From assembly GCF_009834125.1 (NCBI RefSeq), contig NZ_CP047146.1, positions 1,977,501-2,041,500 of the forward strand: a stretch of 64,000 bases of DNA, given 5' to 3'. Positions within the stretch are counted from its first letter, which is position 1. Every line of letters begins with the position of its first letter. Below the pieces are notes generated by a model, which did not search any database, was not told the DNA's origin, and saw only the letters and a list, made by a program, of their open reading frames with translations. This document shows positions 1 to 8,098 of this stretch, piece after piece. The translations under genes and the position numbers were made by a program. The DNA is from Streptomyces sp. GS7. GTDB lineage: Bacteria; Actinomycetota; Actinomycetes; Streptomycetales; Streptomycetaceae.

Positions 1-99
1 GACGGCGTTGTAGCTGATCGTCGCTGCGACGAGCAGTCGTATGCGCCGTGTCAGCGTCTCCTGCCGGGCGGGGGCGGAGCCTGCGGGCGCGGCGGCCAT
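1..99 (-). CDS. Cation efflux transporter, N-terminal fragment at window edge
   Basis: Only the first 33 residues are inside the window. After a short Ala/Pro-rich start the protein reads ETLTRRIRLLVAATISYNAV, which looks like the first membrane helix of cation-diffusion-facilitator type transporters of actinobacteria. Its ATG (97-99) overlaps the TGA of the ArsR regulator in an ATGA junction, so the two are translationally coupled. With a CmtR-type sensor in front, export of Cd, Pb or Zn is a reasonable inference, but most of the protein lies outside. Confidence 0.6.
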   Translation of the reverse strand, partial: MAAAPAGSAPARQETLTRRIRLLVAATISYNAV

Positions 100-434
100 C
101 AGCAGCAGTCCTTTTGCTCGGCGTCGGGGCAAGAGCGGTCCGCTTCCACTGCGACGACGGCGGTGCGCAGGTCGTCGAGGGCGTGTCCGATGCGGGGGTC
201 GGCCAGTTCGTAGCGGGTTCGGCGACCGACGGGGATCGCGACGACCAGGCCGCAGTCGCGCAGGCAGGCCAGGTGGTTCGACAGCCGGGTTCGCGAGATG
301 CCCAGAGTGTCGGCCAGGTCGGACGGGTGAGCCGGGGCACCGCGAAGTGCCAGCAGCAGGCGGCAGCGGATCGGGTCGGCGAGGGCGCGGCCGAACCGTG
401 CGAGAACGTCGGCCTCGGAGGAGAGAGTCAGCAC
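99..434 (-). CDS. ArsR/SmtB family metal sensor, CmtR type
   Basis: A 111-residue winged-helix repressor starting at a GTG. It closely follows the layout of mycobacterial CmtR: the pair of cysteines in HLACLRDCGLV (the Cys57/Cys61 positions of CmtR) and a third cysteine in the C-terminal tail (DRSCPD, the Cys102 position), which together bind Cd or Pb and release the protein from DNA. The tail ends in an additional KDCC. The gene is the first of a coupled pair with a cation efflux protein, so it most likely represses its own operon. Family assignment is firm; the metal is inferred from the conserved cysteines. Confidence 0.85.
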   Translation of the reverse strand: MLTLSSEADVLARFGRALADPIRCRLLLALRGAPAHPSDLADTLGISRTRLSNHLACLRDCGLVVAIPVGRRTRYELADPRIGHALDDLRTAVVAVEADRSCPDAEQKDCC

Positions 435-455
435 CTAGTGAATATACACGGAATC

Positions 456-465
456 CTGAATTCAG
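456..465. promoter_or_regulatory. Short palindrome upstream of the CmtR-like gene
   Basis: CTGAATTCAG is a perfect 10-bp palindrome 22 bp upstream of the GTG start; together with TGAAT at 439-443 it forms a looser inverted repeat. The position fits an ArsR-family operator. There is no experimental support and the element is short. Confidence 0.3.
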
Positions 466-574
466 AGAGTTGTGAATCGTGAGTGGGGGCGGCCCTGTCC
501 CTTGTTTGGCGTATCGCAACTCCCGCCAGCGGAGCGGAGCTTGACATGTGGGCGGTTCGCACCCGAGGCTGATG

Positions 575-589
575 TGGAAACGGTTTTCA
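575..589. promoter_or_regulatory. Candidate Zur box before the CooC-like gene
   Basis: TGGAAACGGTTTTCA matches the actinobacterial Zur consensus TGAAAATGATTTTCA at the two outer arms. It lies 22 bp before the ATG at 611, so zinc repression of the following pair of genes is inferred. Confidence 0.65.
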
Positions 590-610
590 TAATGGATAAG
601 GCTCAAGCGC

Positions 611-1578
611 ATGAAAATTGCCTTCGTGGGCAAAGGCGGCAGCGGTAAGACCACCCTGTCCGCGCTCTTCGCCCGTCGTCTGGCGGCCTCCGGCGGCGCG
701 GTGGTCGCGGTGGACGCCGACATCAACCAGCACCTGGGCGTGGCGCTCGGGTTGAGCGAGGACGAGTCGGCGCGGCTGCCGGCCATGGGGGGCAGGCTCG
801 CCGAGATCAAGGAGTACCTGCGGGGGAGCAATCCGTTGATCTCCTCGGCTGCCGCCATGGTCAAGACAACCCCGGCCGGGCGCGGTTCGCGGTTGCTGCG
901 GGTCGGCGGGGAGGATCTGATCCATGATGGGTTGGCCTGTGACGTCGCCGGGGTGCGGCTGCTGGCGGCCGGTGCGTTCACCGAGGAGGACCTGGGGGGG
1001 CCTGCTACCACTCCAAGGTCGGCGCGGTGGAGCTGTATCTGAACCACCTGGTCGACCTGCCCGGTGAGTACGTGGTGGTCGACATGACAGCGGGAGCGGA
1101 TTCCTTCGCCTCCGGGCTGTTCACACGGTTCGACCTGACGTTCATCGTGGCCGAGCCCACCCGCAAGGGCGTTTCCGTCTACCGCCAGTACCGCGACTAC
1201 GCGGCCGAATACGGCATTGCCCTCGCCGTCGTCGGCAATAAGGTCACCGGGGCCGACGACGTGGCCTTCCTGAAGGATCAGGTTGGCGACGACTTGCTGG
1301 CCTGCCTGGAGTACTCCCCGTACGTACGCGCCCAGGAACAGGGCCGCCACGGCGCGCCGGAGAACTTGGAATCGACCAACCGGGCCGCGCTGGGGCGGCT
1401 TCAGGCGGCCGTGGATGCCCGGCCGAAGGACTGGGCCACCTTCCAGGCGCACGCCGTGGCCTTCCACCTGAAGAACGCGGCGGCCTGGGCGAACAACGCC
1501 ACGGGCGAGGACCTGGCCGCCCAGGTCGACCCGGAATTCGCTCATGGCCCCGATGCCCTGCAGGCCACGGCTCGTTGA
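611..1578 (+). pseudogene. CooC/MinD-like P-loop ATPase, split by a frameshift
   Basis: The protein starts MKIAFVGKGGSGKTT, a deviant Walker A (KGGxGKT) of the CooC/MinD/NifH class of ATPases that often serve metal insertion. The first frame stops after 143 residues at 1042; the family sequence resumes in another frame (reading ACYHSKVGAVELYLNHLVDL) and continues to 1578. The break is at the run of seven G at 994-1000, where one base appears to be missing, so the restored protein would be about 322 residues. A real mutation or a sequencing error in the G run are both possible. A Zur box stands directly upstream, which would make this a zinc-starvation ATPase, perhaps for metallocentre loading. 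The next gene starts within its stop codon. Confidence 0.7.
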
Positions 1579-2003
1579 GCCTCGCCTGGTCAACCGAACA
1601 CGATTGGATTCGCATGTCGCTCGACGCATCCCCCGCACTGCTCGCCCAGGCGGAGCGGGGTGAGGTCGACGAAGCCGCCTTCGTCGACACCGTCCGGACC
1701 TCGCTGCCGTACGCGTACCAGATGATCTCCGGACTCGCGGAGGAACTGGAGCACGGCTCGGCGCCGTTCGCGGACAACACCACGCCGCCGCCGTCGGAGG
1801 CCGAGCGCGGGCAGTTGCTGCGCGCCCTGGCCAGTGATGCCATCCGCGGCAGCCTGGAGCGTCATTTCGGGGTGCGGTTGGCCTTTCAGAACTGCCACCG
1901 CGTCGCCGTCTTCCACGCGGACGCGGAGCAGAAGGCGTATGACGCCTTCACCTCTGTGCGCGCCCAGTTGCTCAACCAGTCGCCGCAACTGCGCGACTGC
2001 TGA
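1575..2003 (+). CDS. Conserved hypothetical protein coupled to the CooC-like ATPase
   Basis: Up to 142 residues if the TTG at 1575 is used, which overlaps the stop of the ATPase; an ATG at 1614 (MSLDASPALLAQAERGEVDE) is the other plausible start, giving 129 residues. No domain was recognised. The sequence is acidic and helical in the N-terminal half, with a compact region VRLAFQNCHRVAVFH near the end, and it ends in Cys. Operon position and the Zur box upstream suggest it works with the ATPase under zinc limitation, but the function is unknown. Confidence 0.6.
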   Translation: MSLAWSTEHDWIRMSLDASPALLAQAERGEVDEAAFVDTVRTSLPYAYQMISGLAEELEHGSAPFADNTTPPPSEAERGQLLRALASDAIRGSLERHFGVRLAFQNCHRVAVFHADAEQKAYDAFTSVRAQLLNQSPQLRDC

Positions 2004-2009
2004 GGACCC

Positions 2010-2250
2010 TCGGCGAGGCGCAGCAGTTCGGGGGCGGGGCCCTCGCGCAGGGTGCGGCATGCGCAGTCGTTGGCGAGAGGGGGCGCTGCTGATCGGCTGG
2101 TGAGGTCGCCGATGGTGCGGTGGACCGACCCGTGCTCGGCGGCGGACAGGTCGTGGTGGGGGTCGGCGGTGCTGGGCACGTCGTGCAGGGCGTCGCCGAT
2201 TGCCGCACGCCGGGCCCCTCACGCATCCCGCCGACGTCCCCGCCGGGAGA
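2010..2250 (-). pseudogene. Remnant of a CobW-like protein
   Basis: Read on the minus strand, this stretch contains GARRAAIGDALHDVP, then HHDLSAAEHGSVHRTIGDL and LANDCACRTLREG, which align block by block with the CobW-like protein at 22901-24058 ([47 protein letters not shown]). Everything after the region equivalent to residue 90 is missing, and there is at least one frameshift near 2238. It follows a bL33 remnant, exactly as in the intact locus at 22.5-24 kb, apart from the missing bL31 gene. Confidence 0.75.
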
Positions 2251-2262
2251 CGCGGCTCGGCC

Positions 2263-2390
2263 TCAGCGCTCCTCCCGGAACGTGACGTGACGGCCGACGA
2301 CGGGCTCGTACTCGCGCGGGGTGAGCCGGTCGGGGCGTTCGCAGGGGTGGCTGGTAGCGGCAGCGTCGGGGCGATATCGCACGCCAGGTC
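2263..2390 (-). pseudogene. rpmG: Remnant of a zinc-free ribosomal protein bL33 gene
   Basis: The minus strand encodes RPDRLTPREYEPVVGRHV followed by TFREER and a TGA at 2263-2265, clearly the C-terminal half of the Cys-free bL33 seen intact at 22484-22648 ([24 protein letters not shown]). The N-terminal half has decayed and no start remains. A Zur box survives at 2397-2411 in the expected place upstream. Confidence 0.75.
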
Positions 2391-2396
2391 AAAAGA

Positions 2397-2411
2397 TGGC
2401 AACGGTTTTCA
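2397..2411. promoter_or_regulatory. Zur box of the decayed bL33-CobW locus
   Basis: TGGCAACGGTTTTCA keeps one perfect arm (TTTTCA) and a weakened second arm. It stands just upstream of the minus-strand bL33 remnant and 13 bp from a second box that serves znuA. Confidence 0.5.
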
Positions 2412-2424
2412 TTCTTGATTGATG

Positions 2425-2439
2425 TGAAAATCATTTCTA
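2425..2439. promoter_or_regulatory. Zur box before znuA
   Basis: TGAAAATCATTTCTA has a perfect left arm and a partly conserved right arm of the Zur consensus. It is 74 bp before the znuA ATG and probably controls the whole znuACB-zur operon. Confidence 0.7.
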
Positions 2440-2513
2440 TCTAGCGTGTGGGTGTGTCGCCATGTGGCCGGATCGCACCGCTCTGCGTCCGGCATTGCCC
2501 GAAGGAGTCCCGT

Positions 2514-3497
2514 ATGTCCCCCCTGTCTGCCCCCGCCCCACGTTCCGTCCGGCGAGCTGTACGCATCGCGCTCGGTGCCGCTGTGGCAGTCGTGACCGCT
2601 GCCACGGCCACGGCCTGCTCGACCTCGTCGCCGAAGACCGCCAACACCGGCGCCGCCGCCACGGGTGGTGGCTCGGGCAAGACGATCCAGGTGGTGGCGG
2701 GCGAAAACTTCTGGGGCAGCATCGCCACCCAGCTCGGTGGCAGTCACGTGAAGCTGACCAGCATCATCACCAATCCGGACACCGACCCGCACGACTACGA
2801 GCCGACCGCTGCCGACGCCCGCACCGTGGCCGGCGCTCAGTACGCGATCGTCAACGGCATCGGCTACGACGCCTGGGCCGACAAGCTCCTCGCCTCCAAC
2901 CCGGGTAGCGGGCGCACCGAGCTGAAGGTCGGCGACCTGGTCGGGATCAAGCCAGGCGGTAACCCGCACCGCTGGTACTCCCCGGCCGACGTCCACAAGG
3001 TCATCGAGAAGATCTCCGCGGACTACAAGAAGATCGACCCGGCCGACGCCGCCTACTTCGACCAGCAGAAGACGACCTTCGAGACCAAGACGCTCGCCGG
3101 CTACAACAAGCTCATATCCGACATCAAGGCGAAGTACGCCGGGACCCCGATCGGCGCTTCCGAGTCGATCGTCACGCCGCTGTCGGACGGCCTGGGGCTG
3201 AAGATGCTCACCCCCGAGACGTTCCTGGACGCGATGAGCGAGGGCACCGACCCCACGGCCAAGGACAAGGCCACCATCGACGACCAGATCAAGAACAAGC
3301 AGATCAAGGTCTACGTCTACAACTCCCAGAACTCCACCCCGGACGTGCAGGCGCAGGTCAAGGCAGCCAAGGCGCAGGGCATCCCCGTCGCCACCGTGAC
3401 TGAGACCCTGGCGCCTGCCGGGGCGACCTTCCAGCAGTGGCAGACCACCGAACTGCAGGGCATCGAGCAGGCCCTGGCCAAGGCCACCGGGAAGTGA
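2514..3497 (+). CDS. znuA: Zinc ABC transporter substrate-binding lipoprotein
   Basis: A 327-residue cluster A-I metal-binding lipoprotein. The ATG at 2514 was chosen because GAAGGAG precedes it by 6 bp; upstream in-frame extension carries no signal peptide. Residues 1-33 form a lipoprotein signal ending in a lipobox near TATAC. Metal-ligand histidines are visible in DPHDYEPT and NPHRWYSP, and the long helix and second lobe (GASESIVTPLSDGLGLKML) follow the family layout. It captures extracellular zinc for ZnuC and the two ZnuB permeases encoded next. It lacks the long His-rich loop of many ZnuA proteins. The gene leads the operon and lies behind a Zur box. Confidence 0.9.
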   Translation: MSPLSAPAPRSVRRAVRIALGAAVAVVTAATATACSTSSPKTANTGAAATGGGSGKTIQVVAGENFWGSIATQLGGSHVKLTSIITNPDTDPHDYEPTAADARTVAGAQYAIVNGIGYDAWADKLLASNPGSGRTELKVGDLVGIKPGGNPHRWYSPADVHKVIEKISADYKKIDPADAAYFDQQKTTFETKTLAGYNKLISDIKAKYAGTPIGASESIVTPLSDGLGLKMLTPETFLDAMSEGTDPTAKDKATIDDQIKNKQIKVYVYNSQNSTPDVQAQVKAAKAQGIPVATVTETLAPAGATFQQWQTTELQGIEQALAKATGK

Positions 3498-3506
3498 ACT
3501 GACGCC

Positions 3507-4445
3507 ATGAACCCGATAGCGAAGGTCCGCGAAGCCGTGGTCCACGGCGGTCACACCGTCCCCGCACCCCGAACCGAAGACCACGACACGGCAGCAGAAG
3601 CCGGAAGCGACCCGGTTGTCGCCCTGCGTGACGCCGCCGTGCGCGTCGGAGGCCGCACCCTGTGGGCGGGTGTGGACCTTCGTATCGGGCCCGGCGAGTT
3701 CACCGCCGTCCTCGGCCCCAACGGGGTCGGCAAGTCCACCATGATCAAGGTCCTGCTCGGCGCGCTGCCCGCCGCGGGCGGCGAGGTCCGGGTCCTCGGC
3801 GCTCGTCCGGGGCAGGCCAACGACCGTATCGGCTACCTGCCGCAGCGCCGCAGCTTCGACGCCTCGATGCGCATCCGCGGCATCGACGTCGTCCGCATGG
3901 GCCTGGACGGTGACCGCTGGGGCGTGCCGCTGCCGTTCCCGACGGCCCGTCGCAGGGCTGAGCGTGCACGCGTCGCCGAGGTCGTCGAGTTGGTCGGGGC
4001 GTCGGGGTATGCGCACCGGCCGATCGGGCAGTGTTCCGGTGGCGAGCAGCAGCGGCTACTGATCGCGCAGGCGCTGGTCCGCAAGCCCGAACTGCTGCTG
4101 CTGGACGAGCCGTTGGACAGTCTGGATCTGCCCAATCAGAGTGCGGTGGCCGCGCTGATCGGCCGGATCTGTCATCAGGAGGGGGTGGCGGTGGTGATGG
4201 TCGCCCACGACGTGAACCCGATACTCCACCACCTCGACCGGGTCGTGTACCTGGCCGAGGGCGGCGCGGCCACCGGCACCCCCGGGGAGGTCATCACCTC
4301 GGGGACGCTGAGCCGGCTCTACGGGACCCCGGTCGAGGTGCTGCGGGCCTCCGACGGGCGGCTGGTCGTGGTCGGCCAGCCGGAGGCGCCCGCTGTCCAC
4401 ACTGACCGGCACGGGATCCCGGGAGGCGTCCATGCTGCTGGCTGA
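3507..4445 (+). CDS. znuC: Zinc ABC transporter ATP-binding protein
   Basis: A 312-residue ABC ATPase with Walker A GPNGVGKST, Q-loop in GYLPQRRSF, signature CSGGEQQR, Walker B LLLLDEP and switch His in MVAHDVN. It powers zinc import through the ZnuB permeases. There is an N-terminal extension of about 35 residues before the ABC domain. The 3-prime end overlaps the start of the first permease by 14 bp, so translation is coupled. Confidence 0.93.
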   Translation: MNPIAKVREAVVHGGHTVPAPRTEDHDTAAEAGSDPVVALRDAAVRVGGRTLWAGVDLRIGPGEFTAVLGPNGVGKSTMIKVLLGALPAAGGEVRVLGARPGQANDRIGYLPQRRSFDASMRIRGIDVVRMGLDGDRWGVPLPFPTARRRAERARVAEVVELVGASGYAHRPIGQCSGGEQQRLLIAQALVRKPELLLLDEPLDSLDLPNQSAVAALIGRICHQEGVAVVMVAHDVNPILHHLDRVVYLAEGGAATGTPGEVITSGTLSRLYGTPVEVLRASDGRLVVVGQPEAPAVHTDRHGIPGGVHAAG

Positions 4446-5337
4446 CACCGCCGTACCTGTCTGGTCCTGGAACCTCATCGGCGATTTCCAGCAGATGTGG
4501 TCGTTCCCGTTCATGGTCAACGCCTTCCGCGCGGGCGCGGTCGTAGCCGTGGTCTCCGCGCTCGTGGGGTGGTTCGTGGTGCTGCGGCGGCAGACGTTCG
4601 CCGCGCACACGGTCTCCGCAGTCGCCTTCCCCGGCGCGGCCGGGGCGGTCCTGCTGGGGGTCAGCGCGGTCTACGGGTACTTCGCCCTGTGCGTGGCCGC
4701 AGCCCTGGTCATCGCGGCCCTGCGAGGCAGTGGAGACCACGAGGAATCCGCGCTCACCGGAACCGTCCAAGCTTTCCTCCTGGCCTGCGGCTTCCTCTTC
4801 ATCGCCCTGTACAAGGGGCTGTTGGAGGGGCCGCAGACCATCCTGTTCGGTACGTTCCTCGGCATCACCTCGACGCAGGTGACCGTGTTGGCGGGTGTGG
4901 GCATCGGGGTGCTCGCGGTGCTGGCGCTCATCGGGCGCCCGTTGCTCTTCGCTTCTGTCGACCCGCAGGTCGCCGCCGGGCGCGGGGTTCCCGTGCGCGC
5001 GCTCTCCGTCGCCTTCCTCGTCCTCTTGGGTGCGGCCACCGCGGAGGCCAGCCAGATCACGGGGACACTTCTGGTCTTCGCCCTGATGGTGATCCCCGCA
5101 GCAACCGCCCAGACCCTCACCGCGCGTCCGGGCCCGAGCCTTGCGCTCGCCGTGCTCCTGGCGCTCGCGGCCACCTGGCTCGGGCTGACCGCCGCTTACT
5201 ACTCGCCGTACCCGCTGGGCTTCTTCGTGACCTCGTTCGCCTTCGCCGGATACGTCATCGCCCGGGGCGTGCACGCGCTGCACATGATCCGCGGCCGGAT
5301 CGCAACGCCCCTGCCCGCCAAGGAGGTTGCGGCATGA
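4432..5337 (+). CDS. znuB: Zinc ABC transporter permease, first copy
   Basis: A 301-residue integral membrane protein of the ABC-3 permease family with about eight hydrophobic helices. The family motifs around FAAHTVSAVAFPGAAGAVLLG and the C-terminal ATAEASQITGTLLVFALMV are clear. It starts inside the end of znuC and ends in an ATGA overlap with the second permease. Two different permease genes suggest a heterodimeric channel. Confidence 0.9.
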   Translation: MLLADTAVPVWSWNLIGDFQQMWSFPFMVNAFRAGAVVAVVSALVGWFVVLRRQTFAAHTVSAVAFPGAAGAVLLGVSAVYGYFALCVAAALVIAALRGSGDHEESALTGTVQAFLLACGFLFIALYKGLLEGPQTILFGTFLGITSTQVTVLAGVGIGVLAVLALIGRPLLFASVDPQVAAGRGVPVRALSVAFLVLLGAATAEASQITGTLLVFALMVIPAATAQTLTARPGPSLALAVLLALAATWLGLTAAYYSPYPLGFFVTSFAFAGYVIARGVHALHMIRGRIATPLPAKEVAA

Positions 5338-6197
5338 CCGGTCTGCTGGCCGCATCACCGCTCGCCCAGCCCTTCTTCCAGCACGCCCTGCTGGCGGGGA
5401 CCGCCATCGCCGGGGCCTGCGGGCTCGTCGGCTGCTTCCTCGTCCTGCGCGCCCAGGTCTTCACCGGCGACGCCCTCAGTCACGTCGCCTTCACCGGCGC
5501 CATGGCCGCCCTCGCCTTCGGCTACGACCTGCGCCTCGGGCTGTTCGCCGCCACCGTCGCAGTGGCGCTGCTCTTCGGCACCCTCGGCCGCAAAGCGCGG
5601 CCCGACGACGTCGTCATAGGAAGCGTCTTCTCCTGGATCCTGGGCCTGGGAGCCTTCTTCGTCACCCTCTACACCACCTCCCGCAGCACCGCCAACGGCA
5701 CTGCCGGGGTCAGCGTGCTGTTCGGCTCGATCTTCGGCATCTCCGCCGGGCAGGCGACCACGGCGGCACTGGTAGCCGTCGGCGTCTGCCTGCTGGTATT
5801 GCTCATCGCCCGCCCGCTGCTGTTCGCCACCCTCGACGAAGCCGTGGCCGCCGCCCGCGGTGTGCCGGTCCGCCTGCTCGGATACGGCTTCCTCGCCCTG
5901 GCCGGCGTCAGCGCCGCCGAGGCCACACAAGCGGTCGGCTCCCTGCTGCTGCTCGGCCTGCTGGCCGCCCCCGCCGGCGCCGCGATCCGGCTCACCGACC
6001 GCCCCTACCGGGCCCTGGCCCTCTCCGCCGCACTGGCGGTGCTGGAGCTGTGGGCGGGGCTCTTCGCCTCCTACGCGGTCCCCACGATGCCGCCGAGTTT
6101 CGCCATCATGGCCGCCGCCACCGCCGTCTACGCCGCCACCTTCCTGATACGACGGCCCGCCACCCGCACCCCCACCCCGGCCCCTGCGGGGGCATGA
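5334..6197 (+). CDS. znuB: Zinc ABC transporter permease, second copy
   Basis: 287 residues, also ABC-3 family: FTGDALSHVAFTGAMAALA and AAEATQAVGSLLLLGLLAAP are the counterparts of the motifs in the preceding permease, and about eight membrane helices are apparent. The ATG at 5334 overlaps the stop of the first permease, and its own TGA overlaps the ATG of zur. It pairs with the first permease to form the membrane channel. Confidence 0.9.
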   Translation: MTGLLAASPLAQPFFQHALLAGTAIAGACGLVGCFLVLRAQVFTGDALSHVAFTGAMAALAFGYDLRLGLFAATVAVALLFGTLGRKARPDDVVIGSVFSWILGLGAFFVTLYTTSRSTANGTAGVSVLFGSIFGISAGQATTAALVAVGVCLLVLLIARPLLFATLDEAVAAARGVPVRLLGYGFLALAGVSAAEATQAVGSLLLLGLLAAPAGAAIRLTDRPYRALALSAALAVLELWAGLFASYAVPTMPPSFAIMAAATAVYAATFLIRRPATRTPTPAPAGA

Positions 6198-6664
6198 ACG
6201 AAAGCACGGTGATGGCAAGCAACCGACCGCACACCGCCGCCCCGGCGCAGGAAGTGGCGCTGATCGGCCGCCTCACCCAGCAACGCGCCATCGTGCTGGA
6301 GGCCCTCAAGGCGGTGGAAGGCTTCGTCGGCGCCCAGGCCCTGCACAACCGGCTGACCGACGACGGAACGCCGGTCGGCCTGACCACGGTCTACCGCACC
6401 CTGACCGCCTTCGCCGAAGCCGGCCGTGCCGACGTCGTCCGCGACAGCAACGGCGAACGCCTCTTCCGCTACCGTCCCGGCCCCGACCACCGCCACTATC
6501 TGATCTGCACCGCATGCGGCCTCAGCCTCCCGGTCGACTCGGAACCCGTCGAAACCTGGGCCGAGAAGATCGCCCGCACCTCCGGCTTCGCGAACGTACG
6601 GCACACCGTCGAACTCGCCGGCCTCTGCCCGGACTGCAACCAGGAGCAGACGCGCATGCGATGA
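6194..6664 (+). CDS. zur: Fur-family zinc regulator (Zur-like)
   Basis: 156 residues; starts at an ATGA overlap with the second permease, making it the last gene of the znu operon and probably autoregulated through the box before znuA. The DNA-binding helix region (LTTVYRTLTAFAEAG) and the structural zinc site of two CxxC pairs (CTAC, CPDC) are present. Numbered by analogy with S. coelicolor Zur, the D-site ligands are kept (HRH, the Glu of VETW, the His of VRHTVE), but the M-site Cys and two of its His are replaced (HRHY instead of HHHH). Its metal response may therefore differ from canonical Zur. Confidence 0.88.
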   Translation: MNESTVMASNRPHTAAPAQEVALIGRLTQQRAIVLEALKAVEGFVGAQALHNRLTDDGTPVGLTTVYRTLTAFAEAGRADVVRDSNGERLFRYRPGPDHRHYLICTACGLSLPVDSEPVETWAEKIARTSGFANVRHTVELAGLCPDCNQEQTRMR

Positions 6665-6737
6665 CGACACGGGCGCGGGCGGACCCGGCGTCCACCCGCC
6701 GGCACGCTGCTCCCCGCTTTCTCCCACCGACCCCACT

Positions 6738-7061
6738 GTGCTGGCGACTGTCCATGCCCGCTGTGGCCTCGACGCGGAACCTCACATACAGGCCCGGCTC
6801 TCCCAGGCCCTCCAAGCCCAGGGCGTGGGAACCGGCGAGCTCCTCGTCCTGGCTGCAGAGCCGGACGCCGTCCATCTGGAGGCGCATTTCACGACCTCAG
6901 ACCCCATCACGGCGCCACTGGGCCAACTGATCACCGACGTCTGGCTGAATCCCGCCATCCACGAACTCCACTGGCACCTGGACACCGTCGCCCCTGCAAG
7001 GCCCACGTCACGACAGCTCGTGCCGCCCACGACACCTGCGCGGATCGCAAACCGGCTGTGA
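6738..7061 (+). CDS. Small protein resembling a free-standing MgtC C-terminal domain
   Basis: 107 residues from a GTG. It has no membrane segment. The pattern of a beta-alpha-beta unit starting TVHARCGLDAEPHIQARL and ending NPAIHELHWHL resembles the soluble ACT-like C-terminal domain of MgtC/SapB membrane proteins. The next gene encodes a second, diverged copy of the same fold. It follows the znu-zur operon by 73 bp and may be read with it. The family link is by eye and needs a profile search; the role is unknown. Confidence 0.45.
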   Translation: MLATVHARCGLDAEPHIQARLSQALQAQGVGTGELLVLAAEPDAVHLEAHFTTSDPITAPLGQLITDVWLNPAIHELHWHLDTVAPARPTSRQLVPPTTPARIANRL

Positions 7062-7120
7062 CGACAGCCAACTGCCCACCTACCACGCCCCGTTAACCGG
7101 CCAGCTTGCAAGGTGCCCGC

Positions 7121-7459
7121 ATGAAAATCCGGTTTCGCCCGCTTACCCGGCGCACGACGGCCTCCGTGCGTCCCGTACCGACGCACTGCACGCTCCAGGC
7201 CGTGTGCGACCGCCGCGTCGAGAAGAAGGTACGCGCCCTGTGCTTCCACGCGTTCGCGGACACCGACACGCGCCTGCACAGCGTGCACACCATCAATCAG
7301 GACGGCAGCGTCGATGTTCTCCTGCAGATGACACTCACCCCGGAAAGCCCCGCAGTCGCTGCCCTGGAACGGCTGGTCGTCCACCTGACACGCGAACCTC
7401 AGGTGCGTGATCTGCGCTGGCACCTGAACCCCGACAACACCCCTCCGAGCACTGCCTGA
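7121..7459 (+). CDS. Second small MgtC C-terminal-like protein
   Basis: 112 residues from the ATG at 7121 (MKIRFRPLTRRTT). The body TLQAVCDRRVEKKVRALCF ... REPQVRDLRWHLNPD matches the preceding gene in layout and in the ending W-H-L, so the two look like a tandem duplication. No transmembrane part is present. A regulatory ligand-binding role is conceivable but not shown. Confidence 0.45.
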   Translation: MKIRFRPLTRRTTASVRPVPTHCTLQAVCDRRVEKKVRALCFHAFADTDTRLHSVHTINQDGSVDVLLQMTLTPESPAVAALERLVVHLTREPQVRDLRWHLNPDNTPPSTA

Positions 7460-7572
7460 CCGCCCGCCCCGGAACGAGCAAAGGCCCACGAGCATCGGCA
7501 ACCTGCCTGCGTGAGAACGGACTTCGCCCTGGCTCCTCACGCCCGACACCTTCCGAACGAGACGAGAGTGTC

Positions 7573-7932
7573 ATGGCCGTCCACACCTGAAGCGACTTCA
7601 CCCTCAGCGGCGTGCACCACGTGCAAGTCGCCATACCGCCGGGCGGCGAGGGCCCGAGCCGCGTGTTCTGGCGAGATCTGCTGGGGATGACCGAACTGGA
7701 CAAACCCCTGGACACGGAGAGCCTGGCGGATGCTGGTTCCGCGGCGGCCTGGAAGCCCACCTGGTGGTAGGGACCGACTTCCACCCGTTCCGCAGAGCCC
7801 GCCCGGCGATCCTGGTGCACCGCCTCGGCAACCTCGCCCACCACATGGAAGACCACGGGCCCCAGTCACCTGGAGGAGGGCTACCCCGGCTTCGACCGCT
7901 TCTGCACGTTCGACAAGGACGGAAGGCGGTAA
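7573..7932 (+). pseudogene. Broken glyoxalase/bleomycin-resistance-fold protein
   Basis: Starts ATGGCCGTCC but meets TGA after five codons, then continues SGVHHVQVAIPPGGEG and FWRDLLGMTELDKPL, typical of vicinal-oxygen-chelate dioxygenase/glyoxalase proteins. The match then moves to other frames: FRGGLEAHLVVGTDFHPFR and HLEEGYPGFDRFCTF. At least one nonsense codon and two frameshifts make it nonfunctional. Confidence 0.75.
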
Positions 7933-8098
7933 GCGGTGGGCCGTAAGAACTGGGCTGGCGGATCGTAAGAAGATGCCCTGGTGTGCGGTGCCCTGGCCGC
8001 CGGTGGTACCGGGCGCCGCCGGATCGGCGTGACGCCGGTGACCTGTCTCGGCACCGAGCTTCCCCAGTTGCCTGTGTGCCGTGTGCCCGTGGCGGCTT

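Noticed and set aside
2409..4016. 535-codon minus-strand frame over znuA and znuC
   Set aside because: Shadow of the znu genes with Gly/Val/Asp-rich low-complexity composition; znuA and znuC themselves are unmistakable.
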